DNA of 64,000 bases, taken from the NCBI GenBank assembly GCA_017433825.1, contig JAFRGL010000017.1:1-64000 (forward strand), written 5' to 3'. Below, piece by piece: positions 47,195-55,119 of this stretch (the stretch's first letter is position 1; the number at the start of each line of letters is the position of its first letter). The position numbers were made by a program, and so were the translations under genes. Below the pieces are notes generated by a model. It searched no databases, was not told the DNA's origin, and saw only the letters and a program-made list of their open reading frames with translations. Source of the DNA: Eubacterium sp. Lineage in GTDB: Bacteria > Bacillota > Clostridia > Lachnospirales > Lachnospiraceae.

Positions 47195-48085
47195 ATGCAT
47201 TACGCAATCGGAGATGTCCACGGCTGTTATGACGAGCTGATGGCGCTGCTGAAGACAATTGAAGAACGCGATGCCGATGCCAGGTATATCTTCGTCGGGG
47301 ATTTTATCGACCGGGGACCGAAAGTCTGGGAAACCCTGATGTGGGCTATGGACAACATTACCGCGGAGGGCAAGTATACCGCCGTCCGGGGCAATCATGA
47401 GCAGATGGCGGTAAACTGGTATTATACGGAATTCCTGCCCTGGTGGGATGAGAAGGAGAAGGGCGGCACCCGGCCGATGCCGGAAACCCTGTACGATTTC
47501 TCGCTGCTGGCCGTCAGGCAGAAGATTGACCGTCCGGATATCCTGAAGTACGCCGTTGATTTCTTTGAAAGCCTGCCGTTTTCCAGAAGGATGGAGATTG
47601 AAACCAGTGCGGGCAGGAAGGTGGTTTACCGGATTGTGCATGCCTGGTACCGCTACGGCGAGGAAAGGGAGGAGATCCAGCAGGAATGCAATCTCTGGGA
47701 CCGTAATTTCCGGGGGAATTTCAAATCCGACGAGATCATTCTCCACGGCCATACGCCCACCATCGTGCCGGAGTATTACCGGCCCATGGAGAATAATACC
47801 CGGCCGGGCTTGATCGGATATAAGAAAAATGATATTAATATTGACGGCGGATGCTGCTTCGGGGCACTGACGGCCCAGCCCTGCATGCTTTGCGGACTGT
47901 GTCTGGAAACTCTGGAGGAAATCTACCCCTGTACTATTGCCGAGCGTTTCATGCAGCTGGCGCAGCCGCCCATCACAAAACGGAAGGCAAAACGGCAGGA
48001 GAAAAAGTATCTGGCCGATCATGCGCAGGTGCCGAACGCGTACCGCGAGGAACTGGTGGAGCGGTACTTTACGGCATCCGCATAA
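47195..48085 (+). CDS. PP2A-like metallophosphoesterase
   Basis: 296 aa. The metal-binding motifs of the calcineurin-like family are complete: GDVHGCYDEL (D5-H9 region), GDFIDRGP (D36), RGNHE (N67, H68) and HGHTP near residue 188. It resembles the bacterial serine/threonine phosphatase and Ap4A-hydrolase-like group (PrpE/ApaH-like); the exact substrate is open. A lysine-rich C-terminal end (KRKAKRQEKKY) follows. The ribosome site is weak (AGGT). It starts a run of plus-strand genes; bioY follows after 14 bp. The second phosphoesterase in the window, at 50699-51119, is broken. Confidence 0.88.
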   Translation: MHYAIGDVHGCYDELMALLKTIEERDADARYIFVGDFIDRGPKVWETLMWAMDNITAEGKYTAVRGNHEQMAVNWYYTEFLPWWDEKEKGGTRPMPETLYDFSLLAVRQKIDRPDILKYAVDFFESLPFSRRMEIETSAGRKVVYRIVHAWYRYGEEREEIQQECNLWDRNFRGNFKSDEIILHGHTPTIVPEYYRPMENNTRPGLIGYKKNDINIDGGCCFGALTAQPCMLCGLCLETLEEIYPCTIAERFMQLAQPPITKRKAKRQEKKYLADHAQVPNAYREELVERYFTASA

Positions 48086-48099
48086 GGAGAGGAGAAAAC

Positions 48100-48636
48100 A
48101 TGACAGAAAGAACAAAAACGAAAGACTTAATCAGAATCGCTGTCATGAGCATGATTATCGGCGTGTGCGCATGGATAACCATACCCATGCCGGTACCCTT
48201 TACCCTGCAGATTTTCGGCGTATTTGCCGCACTGAAGCTTCTCGGCGCGAAAAAAGGCACCCTGTCCATCGTGGTTTATATCCTGCTGGGACTGGTGGGA
48301 ATTCCGGTATTTTCGTCCTTCCAGGCCGGGCCTGCGGTACTTTTAGGACCCACGGGAGGCTATATCATCGGCTTTATTATCATGGGCATCCTGTATATTT
48401 TCTGTGAACCCCTGTGCAGGAACGGCTGGCAGAAGAACCTGACGCTTGTCATCGGGCTTTTCTTCTGTTACCTGTTCGGCACCTTCTGGTTCTCATCCGT
48501 CATGGCGGGAAGAGGACGTTCCGTGACCTTCCTGTCCGGCCTTATGACCTGCGTGGTGCCCTTTATCATCCCGGATCTGGTCAAGCTTGCGGCAGCCGAG
48601 CTGGTCTCCCGCAGGGTGAAAAAGTGGATTAAATGA
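48100..48636 (+). CDS. bioY: BioY-type biotin uptake component
   Basis: 178 aa from ATG 48100, behind AAGGAGAGGAG; a frame starting at 47851 overlaps the phosphoesterase and is rejected. Six hydrophobic helices and the BioY signatures PMPVPFTLQIFGVF and GPTGGYIIGF are present. BioY is the substrate-binding S component of an energy-coupling-factor transporter and needs EcfA/EcfT from elsewhere, or acts alone as described for some species. It should import biotin. No biotin-synthesis or BirA genes lie near and I see no BirA operator. Confidence 0.93.
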   Translation: MTERTKTKDLIRIAVMSMIIGVCAWITIPMPVPFTLQIFGVFAALKLLGAKKGTLSIVVYILLGLVGIPVFSSFQAGPAVLLGPTGGYIIGFIIMGILYIFCEPLCRNGWQKNLTLVIGLFFCYLFGTFWFSSVMAGRGRSVTFLSGLMTCVVPFIIPDLVKLAAAELVSRRVKKWIK

Positions 48637-48692
48637 AACCTTTCGGTATAAATGCAACTGTCGGCTGAACGTGTTTATTGAAGGAGAAGAAA

Positions 48693-49202
48693 ATGAAGCT
48701 TGCGATTATTTATGACTCTAAAACAGACAATACCAGGCAGGCGGCTGCCTGGATTGCGGAAGGCATGAACAAGGTGAAAAATGTGGAAGCGAAGATTTTC
48801 CACATCTCGGATATCGATTACACCTTCGTAAACCAGACGAAGGGTATCGTTATCGGAAGCCCGGTGTACGCCACCCAGATGACCGCGGATATGCGCACCT
48901 GGCTTTTGAACGCCGCCATGCGGCTGAATGTGGCGGGAAAGCTCGGCGGCGCCTTTGCCACCGCGCAGTACACCCACGGCGGCGCGGAGCTGGTCATCCA
49001 GACCATCCTGACCAACGAAATCGCCTTCGGCATGCTGGCATATTCCGGCGGCGCTTCCAAAGGACTGCCGGTGATACACCTGGGCCCCGTGGGCGTGAAC
49101 GGCAACGTGGAGCCCCACAACAAAATGGAAAACTACAGGGACAATTTCGTTATTTACGGCAAACGGTTCGCGGAAAAGGCAGTCGAGCTGTTTAAAGACT
49201 GA
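48693..49202 (+). CDS. Flavodoxin-like protein
   Basis: 169 aa from ATG 48693, behind AAGGAGAAG; an upstream TTG at 48678 overlaps the ribosome site. The FMN-phosphate loop SKTDNTRQAA and the GSPVYATQMTADMR and GGAFATAQYTHGGAE loops are those of flavodoxin / WrbA-like NAD(P)H-dependent oxidoreductases. It likely carries FMN and transfers electrons or reduces quinones. The gene stands 56 bp after bioY and 17 bp before the small DUF6440-like gene. Confidence 0.85.
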   Translation: MKLAIIYDSKTDNTRQAAAWIAEGMNKVKNVEAKIFHISDIDYTFVNQTKGIVIGSPVYATQMTADMRTWLLNAAMRLNVAGKLGGAFATAQYTHGGAELVIQTILTNEIAFGMLAYSGGASKGLPVIHLGPVGVNGNVEPHNKMENYRDNFVIYGKRFAEKAVELFKD

Positions 49203-49219
49203 ACGGAGGAAGAGGACAG

Positions 49220-49417
49220 ATGATCGGCAGAAGATTCCGGAAACTGCGAGAGGAGAATCTTTCCGGCAACGATAATGAAAAGGCCACAATCCTGGTGGAC
49301 AGGGAGACCGGCGTAAACTATCTGTGGATTCAGTCTCCCACAGGTTCGGGGCTGACCCTGCTTGTTGACAAGGACGGCCGTCCCGTTGTAACGAAATCCG
49401 GCATACTGAAAGACTGA
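49220..49417 (+). CDS. Small DUF6440-like protein
   Basis: 65 aa. The core ILVDRETGVNYLWIQSPTGSGLTLLVDKDGRPVV is the pattern of a small Firmicute family recalled as DUF6440 (unverified), a beta-rich domain often encoded beside unrelated genes. GGAGGAAGAGG precedes ATG 49220. Function unknown. Confidence 0.75.
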   Translation: MIGRRFRKLREENLSGNDNEKATILVDRETGVNYLWIQSPTGSGLTLLVDKDGRPVVTKSGILKD

Positions 49418-49440
49418 AGAACTGCCGGGAGTTTTAAGCA

Positions 49441-50271
49441 ATGAACAGGGAAACTCTTTACCATTATACGGATTTTATGGCGCTTGACGGTATTTTAAGC
49501 AACCGTGAACTGCGGGTCAACAATGTGCTGAACATGAACGACGCGCAGGAAATGGAGCTTTTCATGACCGGTATTTTCAGGGCAGCCATAGAAAGGCTGG
49601 AGAAAAGCGGCAGGGAGGACAAGGCCCGGAAGCTTTCCGCCCTTTATGAAGAGGAGAAGAAGAAATTCTTTGAATACTCGGTCTATGCCGCCTGCTTTTC
49701 GGAATACAGGGACGACGCGGCCCAGTGGGACAGGTATGCCTACAGGGGCAAGGGCGTCTGCTTCGGCATGAAGAAGGCGATTCTGGAGAAAATGACCGGC
49801 GGCGCGGTATCCCTGCAAAAGGTTTTTTACAGGGATGACATGGATTCCCATCCGCTGGTGACGGAAATCTGCACCCTGGTGCAGGGCAGCGATGATGTTT
49901 CGGTGGAAAAAGGGCCGCTGAAGACAGCTGTTTTAAAGGCCTGGCAGAACTGCGCTTCCTTCAAGCATCCTTCGTTTTCCAGTGAGCGGGAGTACCGGCT
50001 GGTGGTCATGCCCTTCGAGGCAGAGGACTTTTCCGTAAAGCCCCGGTACCATGTGGCCAGGGAAAGAATCAAGAAGTATTATCCGCTGGACCTGCATGCC
50101 ATGTGCGTCCAGGCCGGTTCTTCCATCGAGGAACTGGTAACGGAGATCATCATCGGCCCGGAATCCACCCAGTCCATACCGATTCTTAAGGATTATCTGA
50201 AAGACATCGGCCTTCCTGCACTGGCGGGCAAGGTGGTGCATTCCGACTGTCCGTTAAGAAGCAAGATTTAA
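49441..50271 (+). CDS. DUF2971-family protein
   Basis: 276 aa. The start TLYHYTDFMALDGILSNRELRVNNVLNMNDAQE and the late FSSEREYRLVV match DUF2971, found singly or in defence islands, without a settled function. The layout HYT...L...NDxxE with a later E-R recalls ADP-ribosyltransferase-like folds, but this is inference. CSxY (CFSEYRDDAAQWDRYA) lies at about residue 80. Soluble, no signal peptide. GGGAG precedes ATG 49441; it is followed by the thioesterase gene after 8 bp. Confidence 0.8.
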   Translation: MNRETLYHYTDFMALDGILSNRELRVNNVLNMNDAQEMELFMTGIFRAAIERLEKSGREDKARKLSALYEEEKKKFFEYSVYAACFSEYRDDAAQWDRYAYRGKGVCFGMKKAILEKMTGGAVSLQKVFYRDDMDSHPLVTEICTLVQGSDDVSVEKGPLKTAVLKAWQNCASFKHPSFSSEREYRLVVMPFEAEDFSVKPRYHVARERIKKYYPLDLHAMCVQAGSSIEELVTEIIIGPESTQSIPILKDYLKDIGLPALAGKVVHSDCPLRSKI

Positions 50272-50279
50272 TCCCGGGG

Positions 50280-50687
50280 ATGAAAATGAAAGACCGTACG
50301 GAAAAAGCGAGAGAATTCTTTAAAGATGATATTTATGCCACGGAAGCCACGGGCATAGTGATAGAGGAAGCAAAAGACAACTATGCCAGATGCTCGCTGG
50401 TACTGGACAGAAGGCATAAAAACGCCAACGGACAGGTGATGGGCGGCGTGCTTTTCACCCTGGCGGATTTTGCCGTGGCCGCGGCTTTGAATGACGGCGA
50501 AGGGGCTCCTTTCGTCTCCCTGTCCGCGGATATCCAGTTTTTAAGGCCCGCAAAGGGCACGGTCCTGACCGCCGAAACTGCAGTTGTGAAGGCCGGGAAA
50601 ACGGTCTGTTTTATGGAAGCGGTCATCACAGATGACCTGGGCACGAAAACCGCGAAGCTTACAGGAACATGGATAAAGGCCGGATAA
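50280..50687 (+). CDS. PaaI-type hotdog thioesterase
   Basis: 135 aa (ATG 50280 or 50286). NANGQVMGGVLFTLADFAVAAALN is the hotdog helix with the N-x-x-G-x-x-x-G-G motif and the Asp of the PaaI/4HBT-type thioesterases; FVSLSADIQFLRPAKG follows. It probably hydrolyses an acyl-CoA in the cytoplasm, perhaps a phenylacetyl- or hydroxybenzoyl-type substrate; no pathway genes nearby tell which. It is the last intact gene of the plus-strand run before the broken phosphoesterase. Confidence 0.85.
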   Translation: MKMKDRTEKAREFFKDDIYATEATGIVIEEAKDNYARCSLVLDRRHKNANGQVMGGVLFTLADFAVAAALNDGEGAPFVSLSADIQFLRPAKGTVLTAETAVVKAGKTVCFMEAVITDDLGTKTAKLTGTWIKAG

Positions 50688-50698
50688 CCGGCCTTTTT

Positions 50699-51119
50699 TC
50701 ATACGAATTCTTTTTCATCATCCAGCCGGTAAAGCACCGGCTTTTCGCCGAATCCGGCACCTGCGTCAATGCTGGTCCAGGTGTCGGTTTTTATTATCCT
50801 GCCGCGGTACTGTTCACCGTAGGAGAATGTGGGCCGGTGGCCGAATACCGTATGGATATCCGGAAAATACCGGTCGGACAGCGCCGGGGAAGCCCAGATC
50901 AGTTCATCGGCCGTATATTCGGAAAGCTTTTTATCCGGACGGAAGTTTTCAAGCCCCGCGTGCACCAGGAGATAATCCTTCCCGCCTGCCGTTACCGTTC
51001 CTGTCAATTACATCCCCAAGGATATAAAGAAAGTCCGTATCGGAGAAACCCGCCCTTTCAAGAAGCGCAAGGAACGCATCATGCGGGTAACCGTGCAGGT
51101 CGGAAATAACGTAAACCAT
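50699..51119 (-). pseudogene. Metallophosphoesterase remnant with internal deletion and frame break
   Basis: The start MVYVISDLHGYPHDAFLALLERAGF and GDVIDRN are read from ATG 51119 in one frame. The end (GKDYLLVHAGLENFRPDK, then FGHRPTFSYGEQYRGR...DTWTSID) continues in another frame from about 51000. Intact relatives have about 100 residues between these parts, including the catalytic GNHE block, and that whole segment is missing. The product would lack key metal ligands. Both ends remain well conserved, so the loss seems recent. Confidence 0.8.
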
Positions 51120-51254
51120 CGTCCATCCTTTCTGTTTTACCAATTTCAGCAAAACTATCATAGCATGAGAATGCGGTACTGTAAATCGCTGTGCGTGCAG
51201 GCAATGCTCGGAACAACCGGTGAAATCCCGGATAAAATATTTTTAATTCAGGTA

Positions 51255-51283
51255 TTGCATTTTCGAAAAAACTGTAATATAAT
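51255..51283 (+). promoter_or_regulatory. Sigma-A promoter in a gene-free stretch
   Basis: TTGCAT and a perfect TATAAT are 17 bp apart. The next intact gene starts 287 bp further on, behind a terminator-like hairpin, so this promoter probably drives a short RNA. Confidence 0.65.
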
Positions 51284-51289
51284 CCGCTT

Positions 51290-51397
51290 TGCCAATTGAA
51301 TATGGCTTGTCATAAGCCGCTGTTTTGATAAGTACCGGAGGAAGATTTCTTCAGGAGAAGTCTGTCCTTTCGGCAGTTATCAAAGCAGCGGCTTTTT
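51290..51397 (+). ncRNA. Candidate small RNA or leader with terminator
   Basis: A promoter at 51255-51283 is followed by about 25 nt and then an 18-bp stem: AAGCCGCTGTTTTGATAA (51314-51331) pairs with TTATCAAAGCAGCGGCTT (51377-51394) with one G-U, then TTTTT. The 45-nt loop holds smaller stems (AGGA/TCCT). No reading frame is plausible. It may be an independent RNA of about 107 nt or a leader that controls read-through into the AAA+ gene at 51570. It does not match SRP, 6S, tmRNA, RNase P or a riboswitch that I can recognise. The rest of the gap (51398-51569) has a TTGACA near 51421 without a -10 and a GC-rich hairpin region near 51480-51520. Confidence 0.5.
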
Positions 51398-51569
51398 GCT
51401 GTGCTTTGAAGCCGTGCACCTTGACAACTTAATCCGCCGATACGTACGGAAGGGTGTCCGGGGAAGCCGCGCGATGATATGAGCGGGCCAAGGATCTTCC
51501 GAAACGGCCGGCGGTCATTTTTTCAGGACAGCGAACCAAGTATAATTAAAATACAGAAAGGCACAGCTT

Positions 51570-53456
51570 ATGACAAAATATAAAGAAATGTTAAACGGCA
51601 GACTGGTAAATGCGGCAGCCTTAAAGATTAAGCCGGACAGAGCCGCACGCAGCAGCGCAGGGGACTGCGGCAGGGCAAGTGAGAGATTTTTAAAATCCGC
51701 GGCAAATCTCCCGGGAAACGGCTTTTTAGGCTGGCAGATAGAGACGGGCAGGGACAATACGTTAATGACCGCTGCCTTTACCGGGACAGGCGTCAGGACC
51801 ATGGCTTCTGACTACAACTGGATTTTCCAGAAATGCGCGGAAGCGGGCAGCAGGCCCGCCGAAATGCTGAACGATTTATATGCGGACGGACGCAGGGTGT
51901 ATGTGCTCGTCTCCGGCAGCAGCCGCCTGGTGTCTGACATAAAGAAAAAAGCGGAACTGGAAGACGTCTTCGTTGATGTGGATTATTTCGACGAAGATGA
52001 CGGCGATTACTGTTCAGGCAGTTATTTCAAGGAAATGTTCGATATCCTGCAGCAGGAAGGCGCGGTTATCCGGCTGACGGCCGATAAGGTGCAGACAGAC
52101 GGAAACGGCCGGGGACGGCTGTTTATCAGTCTTCCGCAGAATATGAACCTGAGCCTGCGCACCGCCATTTCACTGGCATTTCCGGATATGTACGTGAAGG
52201 AGCTGCCGGAAGACGGCCCGGAAGACGCTGCGGCGGGCTGTATTTCCGAAGGGTTCTTCCTGGACAGTTTTGCCCGTTTCCTGACCATTTTAAGAAGCAG
52301 GGCGGTCATCCCCCTTACACCGGAGCGGCTTACAAAGATATCCATTGATGATATGGAATTTTCCGTGCGCACCTACAACTGCCTGAAAAGGGCAGGCATT
52401 CACACGGCCGGCCAGCTGCAGGAATTAAATGAAGAAGACTTAAGGGAAATCCGCAATCTCGGTGAAAAAAGCATTCTTGAAATCCGGGAGAAGCTGGAAG
52501 AGCTTGAAGCGCAGGTAGTGGAAACCGGGGAAGCGCAGAAAGCTTTGTCCTGCGGAGCGGAAGCGGAAAAAGAATGTGCAGACGCTGGATCGGAAGAAGC
52601 GCCGCGGTCCGCTTTCGACAGGCTGAACGGCCTGGTGGGGCTGGAAAACGTCAAGGAGCAGGTCCGGAAAATCTCAGCCTTTGCCAGGATGAAAAAAGCC
52701 ATGCTGCAGGACGGAAAAAACGGCATTTCCCTGGCCCTGAACATGGAATTTACGGGAAATCCCGGTACCGCCAAGACCACGGTCGCGCGGATTTTAGCGG
52801 AGATTTTTTACGAAACCGGCCTGCTTGCCGACGGAACCGTCGTGGAAGCCGGACGGGCTGACCTGGTTGCCAGGTACGTGGGACAGACCGCGGAAAAGGT
52901 GAAAGCTGTTTTCCGTAAAGCGAAAGGAAGGCTCCTGTTCATCGACGAAGCCTATTCGCTGTCCGAGAACTGGAAAGGTTCCTACGGTGATGAGGCGATT
53001 AACACGATCGTACAGGAAATGGAAAACCGCAGGGACGATACGGTAGTCATCTTTGCCGGATATCCGGAGGAAATGGAAGAATTCTTCGGCAGGAATCCGG
53101 GCCTGCGCTCCAGAGTGCCTTTTTCCATCCGCTTCTCAGACTATTCTCCGGAAGAACTGCTGCAGATTGCCGGCCTGGAAGCGGAGAAAAGAGGCTTTTC
53201 CTTAAGCCCGCAGGCAGAAGAAAAGGTGCTTGATATCTGTAAAGGCGTATCGGGCAGTCCCGCAGCCGGCAACGGCCGCTTCAGCCGGAACCTGGTGGAA
53301 AGCGCAGTGCTGAACTACGCGGTCCGGATATACGGTGCTGATAATGCGGACAGCCGGATGCCTCAGGAGCATATCCTGACCGAAAATGATTTCTCCCTTC
53401 CGGAAGGTTTTTCGGAAGAAAAAACAACCCGCCCCATCGGTTTTTGCGTAAACTGA
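51570..53456 (+). CDS. AAA+ ATPase (CbbX/SpoVK-like) with an RNA polymerase alpha-CTD-like domain
   Basis: 628 aa. The N-terminal 250 residues are not recognised; they include an acidic stretch (DVDYFDEDDGDY) and IRLTADKVQTDGNGRGRLFI. Residues 259-312 read as an RNA polymerase alpha C-terminal domain: FSVRTYNCLKRAGIHTAGQL and REIRNLGEKSILEIREKL, the two-helix-hairpin signature of alpha-CTD. A linker leads to a CbbX/SpoVK-type AAA+ module (about 349-600): Walker A GNPGTAKTT (396-404), Walker B LLFIDEA (D459, E460), and NPGLRSR with likely arginine fingers (513-515). It may remodel a transcription or DNA-bound complex; that is inference. A weak ribosome site (GAAAGG) precedes ATG 51570. It stands alone. 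Confidence 0.85.
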   Translation: MTKYKEMLNGRLVNAAALKIKPDRAARSSAGDCGRASERFLKSAANLPGNGFLGWQIETGRDNTLMTAAFTGTGVRTMASDYNWIFQKCAEAGSRPAEMLNDLYADGRRVYVLVSGSSRLVSDIKKKAELEDVFVDVDYFDEDDGDYCSGSYFKEMFDILQQEGAVIRLTADKVQTDGNGRGRLFISLPQNMNLSLRTAISLAFPDMYVKELPEDGPEDAAAGCISEGFFLDSFARFLTILRSRAVIPLTPERLTKISIDDMEFSVRTYNCLKRAGIHTAGQLQELNEEDLREIRNLGEKSILEIREKLEELEAQVVETGEAQKALSCGAEAEKECADAGSEEAPRSAFDRLNGLVGLENVKEQVRKISAFARMKKAMLQDGKNGISLALNMEFTGNPGTAKTTVARILAEIFYETGLLADGTVVEAGRADLVARYVGQTAEKVKAVFRKAKGRLLFIDEAYSLSENWKGSYGDEAINTIVQEMENRRDDTVVIFAGYPEEMEEFFGRNPGLRSRVPFSIRFSDYSPEELLQIAGLEAEKRGFSLSPQAEEKVLDICKGVSGSPAAGNGRFSRNLVESAVLNYAVRIYGADNADSRMPQEHILTENDFSLPEGFSEEKTTRPIGFCVN

Positions 53457-53481
53457 AAAGGGCAGGCTGTGACAGACAGAA

Positions 53482-53509
53482 ACACCGCAGGCTCTTCCGC
53501 CTGCGGTGT
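53482..53509. terminator. Hairpin between converging genes
   Basis: ACACCGCAGGC and GCCTGCGGTGT pair perfectly with a 6-nt loop; no T-run of note follows, so termination may depend on the hairpin alone or it is a barrier. Confidence 0.5.
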
Positions 53510-53515
53510 ACAATT

Positions 53516-55000
53516 TCAAGGAAGGTACACTTCAGCTCCCGAAATTGCGCCGGCGTACCACAGGCCGTCCTGCAAAACGGCATAGCAGTAGACGGGGTTA
53601 TAGTTTTCATCCCTCGGGAGAACCGGGGCGGTGTAGGGATCAAAGCTGTCCTTCAGTTCGCCCGGCCAGACGATAAACCCTCTGATTTCACAGCCGGGAA
53701 ACAGTCCTGCAATGTCTTTGGACATGGAAGCCCAGGAGGAACCGGAGCCTTCCCACCATAAATCTTTCGTTCCTTCCCAGGGGAAGATTCCGTACCTGGT
53801 GAAAGTATATCCGGCATTTTTCATGTAAGGTGCTGCAAATTCCGCGGTAACAGGTTCATCAAGAAGTGTCCGGATCATGACCTCTTTGGAAGAAGAACCT
53901 GCGAAAGCCGTCATCTTCCGGTAACGTTCTCCCGGCGCCCAGTCGTCTCTGTTTGCGATTTTCTTAAGATACCTTACGCCGTATTCCTGATACAGCTGCG
54001 GCCAGGGTATCCGGGCGAAAAACTGCCGGACGTCCCTGGTGCCCAGCACATCTGCCAGAGCTTTGGCTGCTTCATCAAAGGAAGCGTAACCCGGCGCGTC
54101 CATTTCTTCGATGGTGAATTCGTAAGGAAGGTTATACAGAATGTTTTCAAATTCGTTCCGGAACGCTTTGGTTTCTTCCGCATCGGTCTGGTAAACATTT
54201 GCCGTATTTTCCGGCAGACCTCCGTCAGCCCTGATCCGGATGCAGGGCCGCACGCCGATATCGCGGCTGCTGACTTCCGCGCCCCAGGCGTCTGTACCGC
54301 CGTCATAATAGGTGCCCATGGCGTCCACATACAGAGCATACTCTTTATTTGCGGCGGCACCGGCTATCCAGTAGGTCGCGTAACCGGTGTATTGCCCGGT
54401 TTCACAGCCCGTAAGATAGGCGTGGCGTGTCGCAACGGCAAACCGCGCGCCGGCATCGGCCTGATACATCGTTTCCTGGGCGTCGGCACCTAAAAGAAAG
54501 ACATAATCATCCGTATCGTTTCCCCCGTCCGTACCGTAATAGTCATTGTTCCAGAAGCTTTGATGGGAAAGCAGGATCAGCTGTCTTTCTTCCTCCGAAA
54601 ATGCGTCCCGGTAAAAATCATTGTTCAGCCAGCTGCGCAGGGTGCAGGTTTCCCAGGTAACGCGGGTCTGTTCTTCGTTGAAGGGCACCGTATCCAGGCA
54701 GTATTCGGAAAACAGCGTCAGTTCGTTTCCGCCGGCGGACAGCACGATCCACCGAATCTGCTCCGGCCCGTCTGCGGCTTCCCCGTTCTGCTCCCAGGAA
54801 CCGAAAACCACGATATCGCCTTTCTGCGGAAGCACCTGCGGTTCTTCGGGCTCCTGCGAGGCTTCCCCGCCGGGACTGTACGATTCTTCTTCCACGTAAG
54901 ATACCGGCTGCGTTACCGCGGAACGTTCCTGCCTCTTTGCGCAGGCTGAGGTCAGAAGCATTCCTGCCGAAAGCAGAAGGCAAAGTATTTTTCTGCTCAT
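53516..55000 (-). CDS. Lipoprotein with DUF6273 domain
   Basis: 494 aa. The signal MSRKILCLLLSAGMLLTSAC ends in a lipobox Cys at 20. Residues about 60-250 fit DUF6273 (VVFGSWEQ...IRWIVLSAGGNELTLFSEYCLDTVPFN, then TLRSWLNNDFY), a family of surface proteins thought to be related to formylglycine-generating enzyme-like folds. The last about 220 residues form another domain of unknown type with several Trp. Extracellular, membrane-anchored. ACGGAGG precedes the start at 55000. It converges with the AAA+ gene. Function unknown. Confidence 0.8.
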   Translation of the reverse strand: MSRKILCLLLSAGMLLTSACAKRQERSAVTQPVSYVEEESYSPGGEASQEPEEPQVLPQKGDIVVFGSWEQNGEAADGPEQIRWIVLSAGGNELTLFSEYCLDTVPFNEEQTRVTWETCTLRSWLNNDFYRDAFSEEERQLILLSHQSFWNNDYYGTDGGNDTDDYVFLLGADAQETMYQADAGARFAVATRHAYLTGCETGQYTGYATYWIAGAAANKEYALYVDAMGTYYDGGTDAWGAEVSSRDIGVRPCIRIRADGGLPENTANVYQTDAEETKAFRNEFENILYNLPYEFTIEEMDAPGYASFDEAAKALADVLGTRDVRQFFARIPWPQLYQEYGVRYLKKIANRDDWAPGERYRKMTAFAGSSSKEVMIRTLLDEPVTAEFAAPYMKNAGYTFTRYGIFPWEGTKDLWWEGSGSSWASMSKDIAGLFPGCEIRGFIVWPGELKDSFDPYTAPVLPRDENYNPVYCYAVLQDGLWYAGAISGAEVYLP

Positions 55001-55119
55001 ATTGAAAACCTCCGTTTTTGCTTTGATGACTGTATTCTAGCTTACCGGACGGACAAATTTGTTTCGGGCAAGATGCCTTGCGGATGAATGCCGCCGTATG
55101 AAAGCGCGGGACTTAGAAC

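Noticed and set aside
48037-48110. Biotin operator or riboswitch before bioY
   Set aside because: bioY starts 14 bp after the phosphoesterase gene and no BirA-like palindrome is visible.
51290-51397. SRP RNA, 6S RNA, tmRNA or riboswitch
   Set aside because: None of the conserved cores of those RNAs that I know is present; only promoter, stem and terminator can be shown.
51421-51569. Second promoter directly before the AAA+ gene (TTGACA near 51421)
   Set aside because: No acceptable -10 element lies 16-19 bp downstream.
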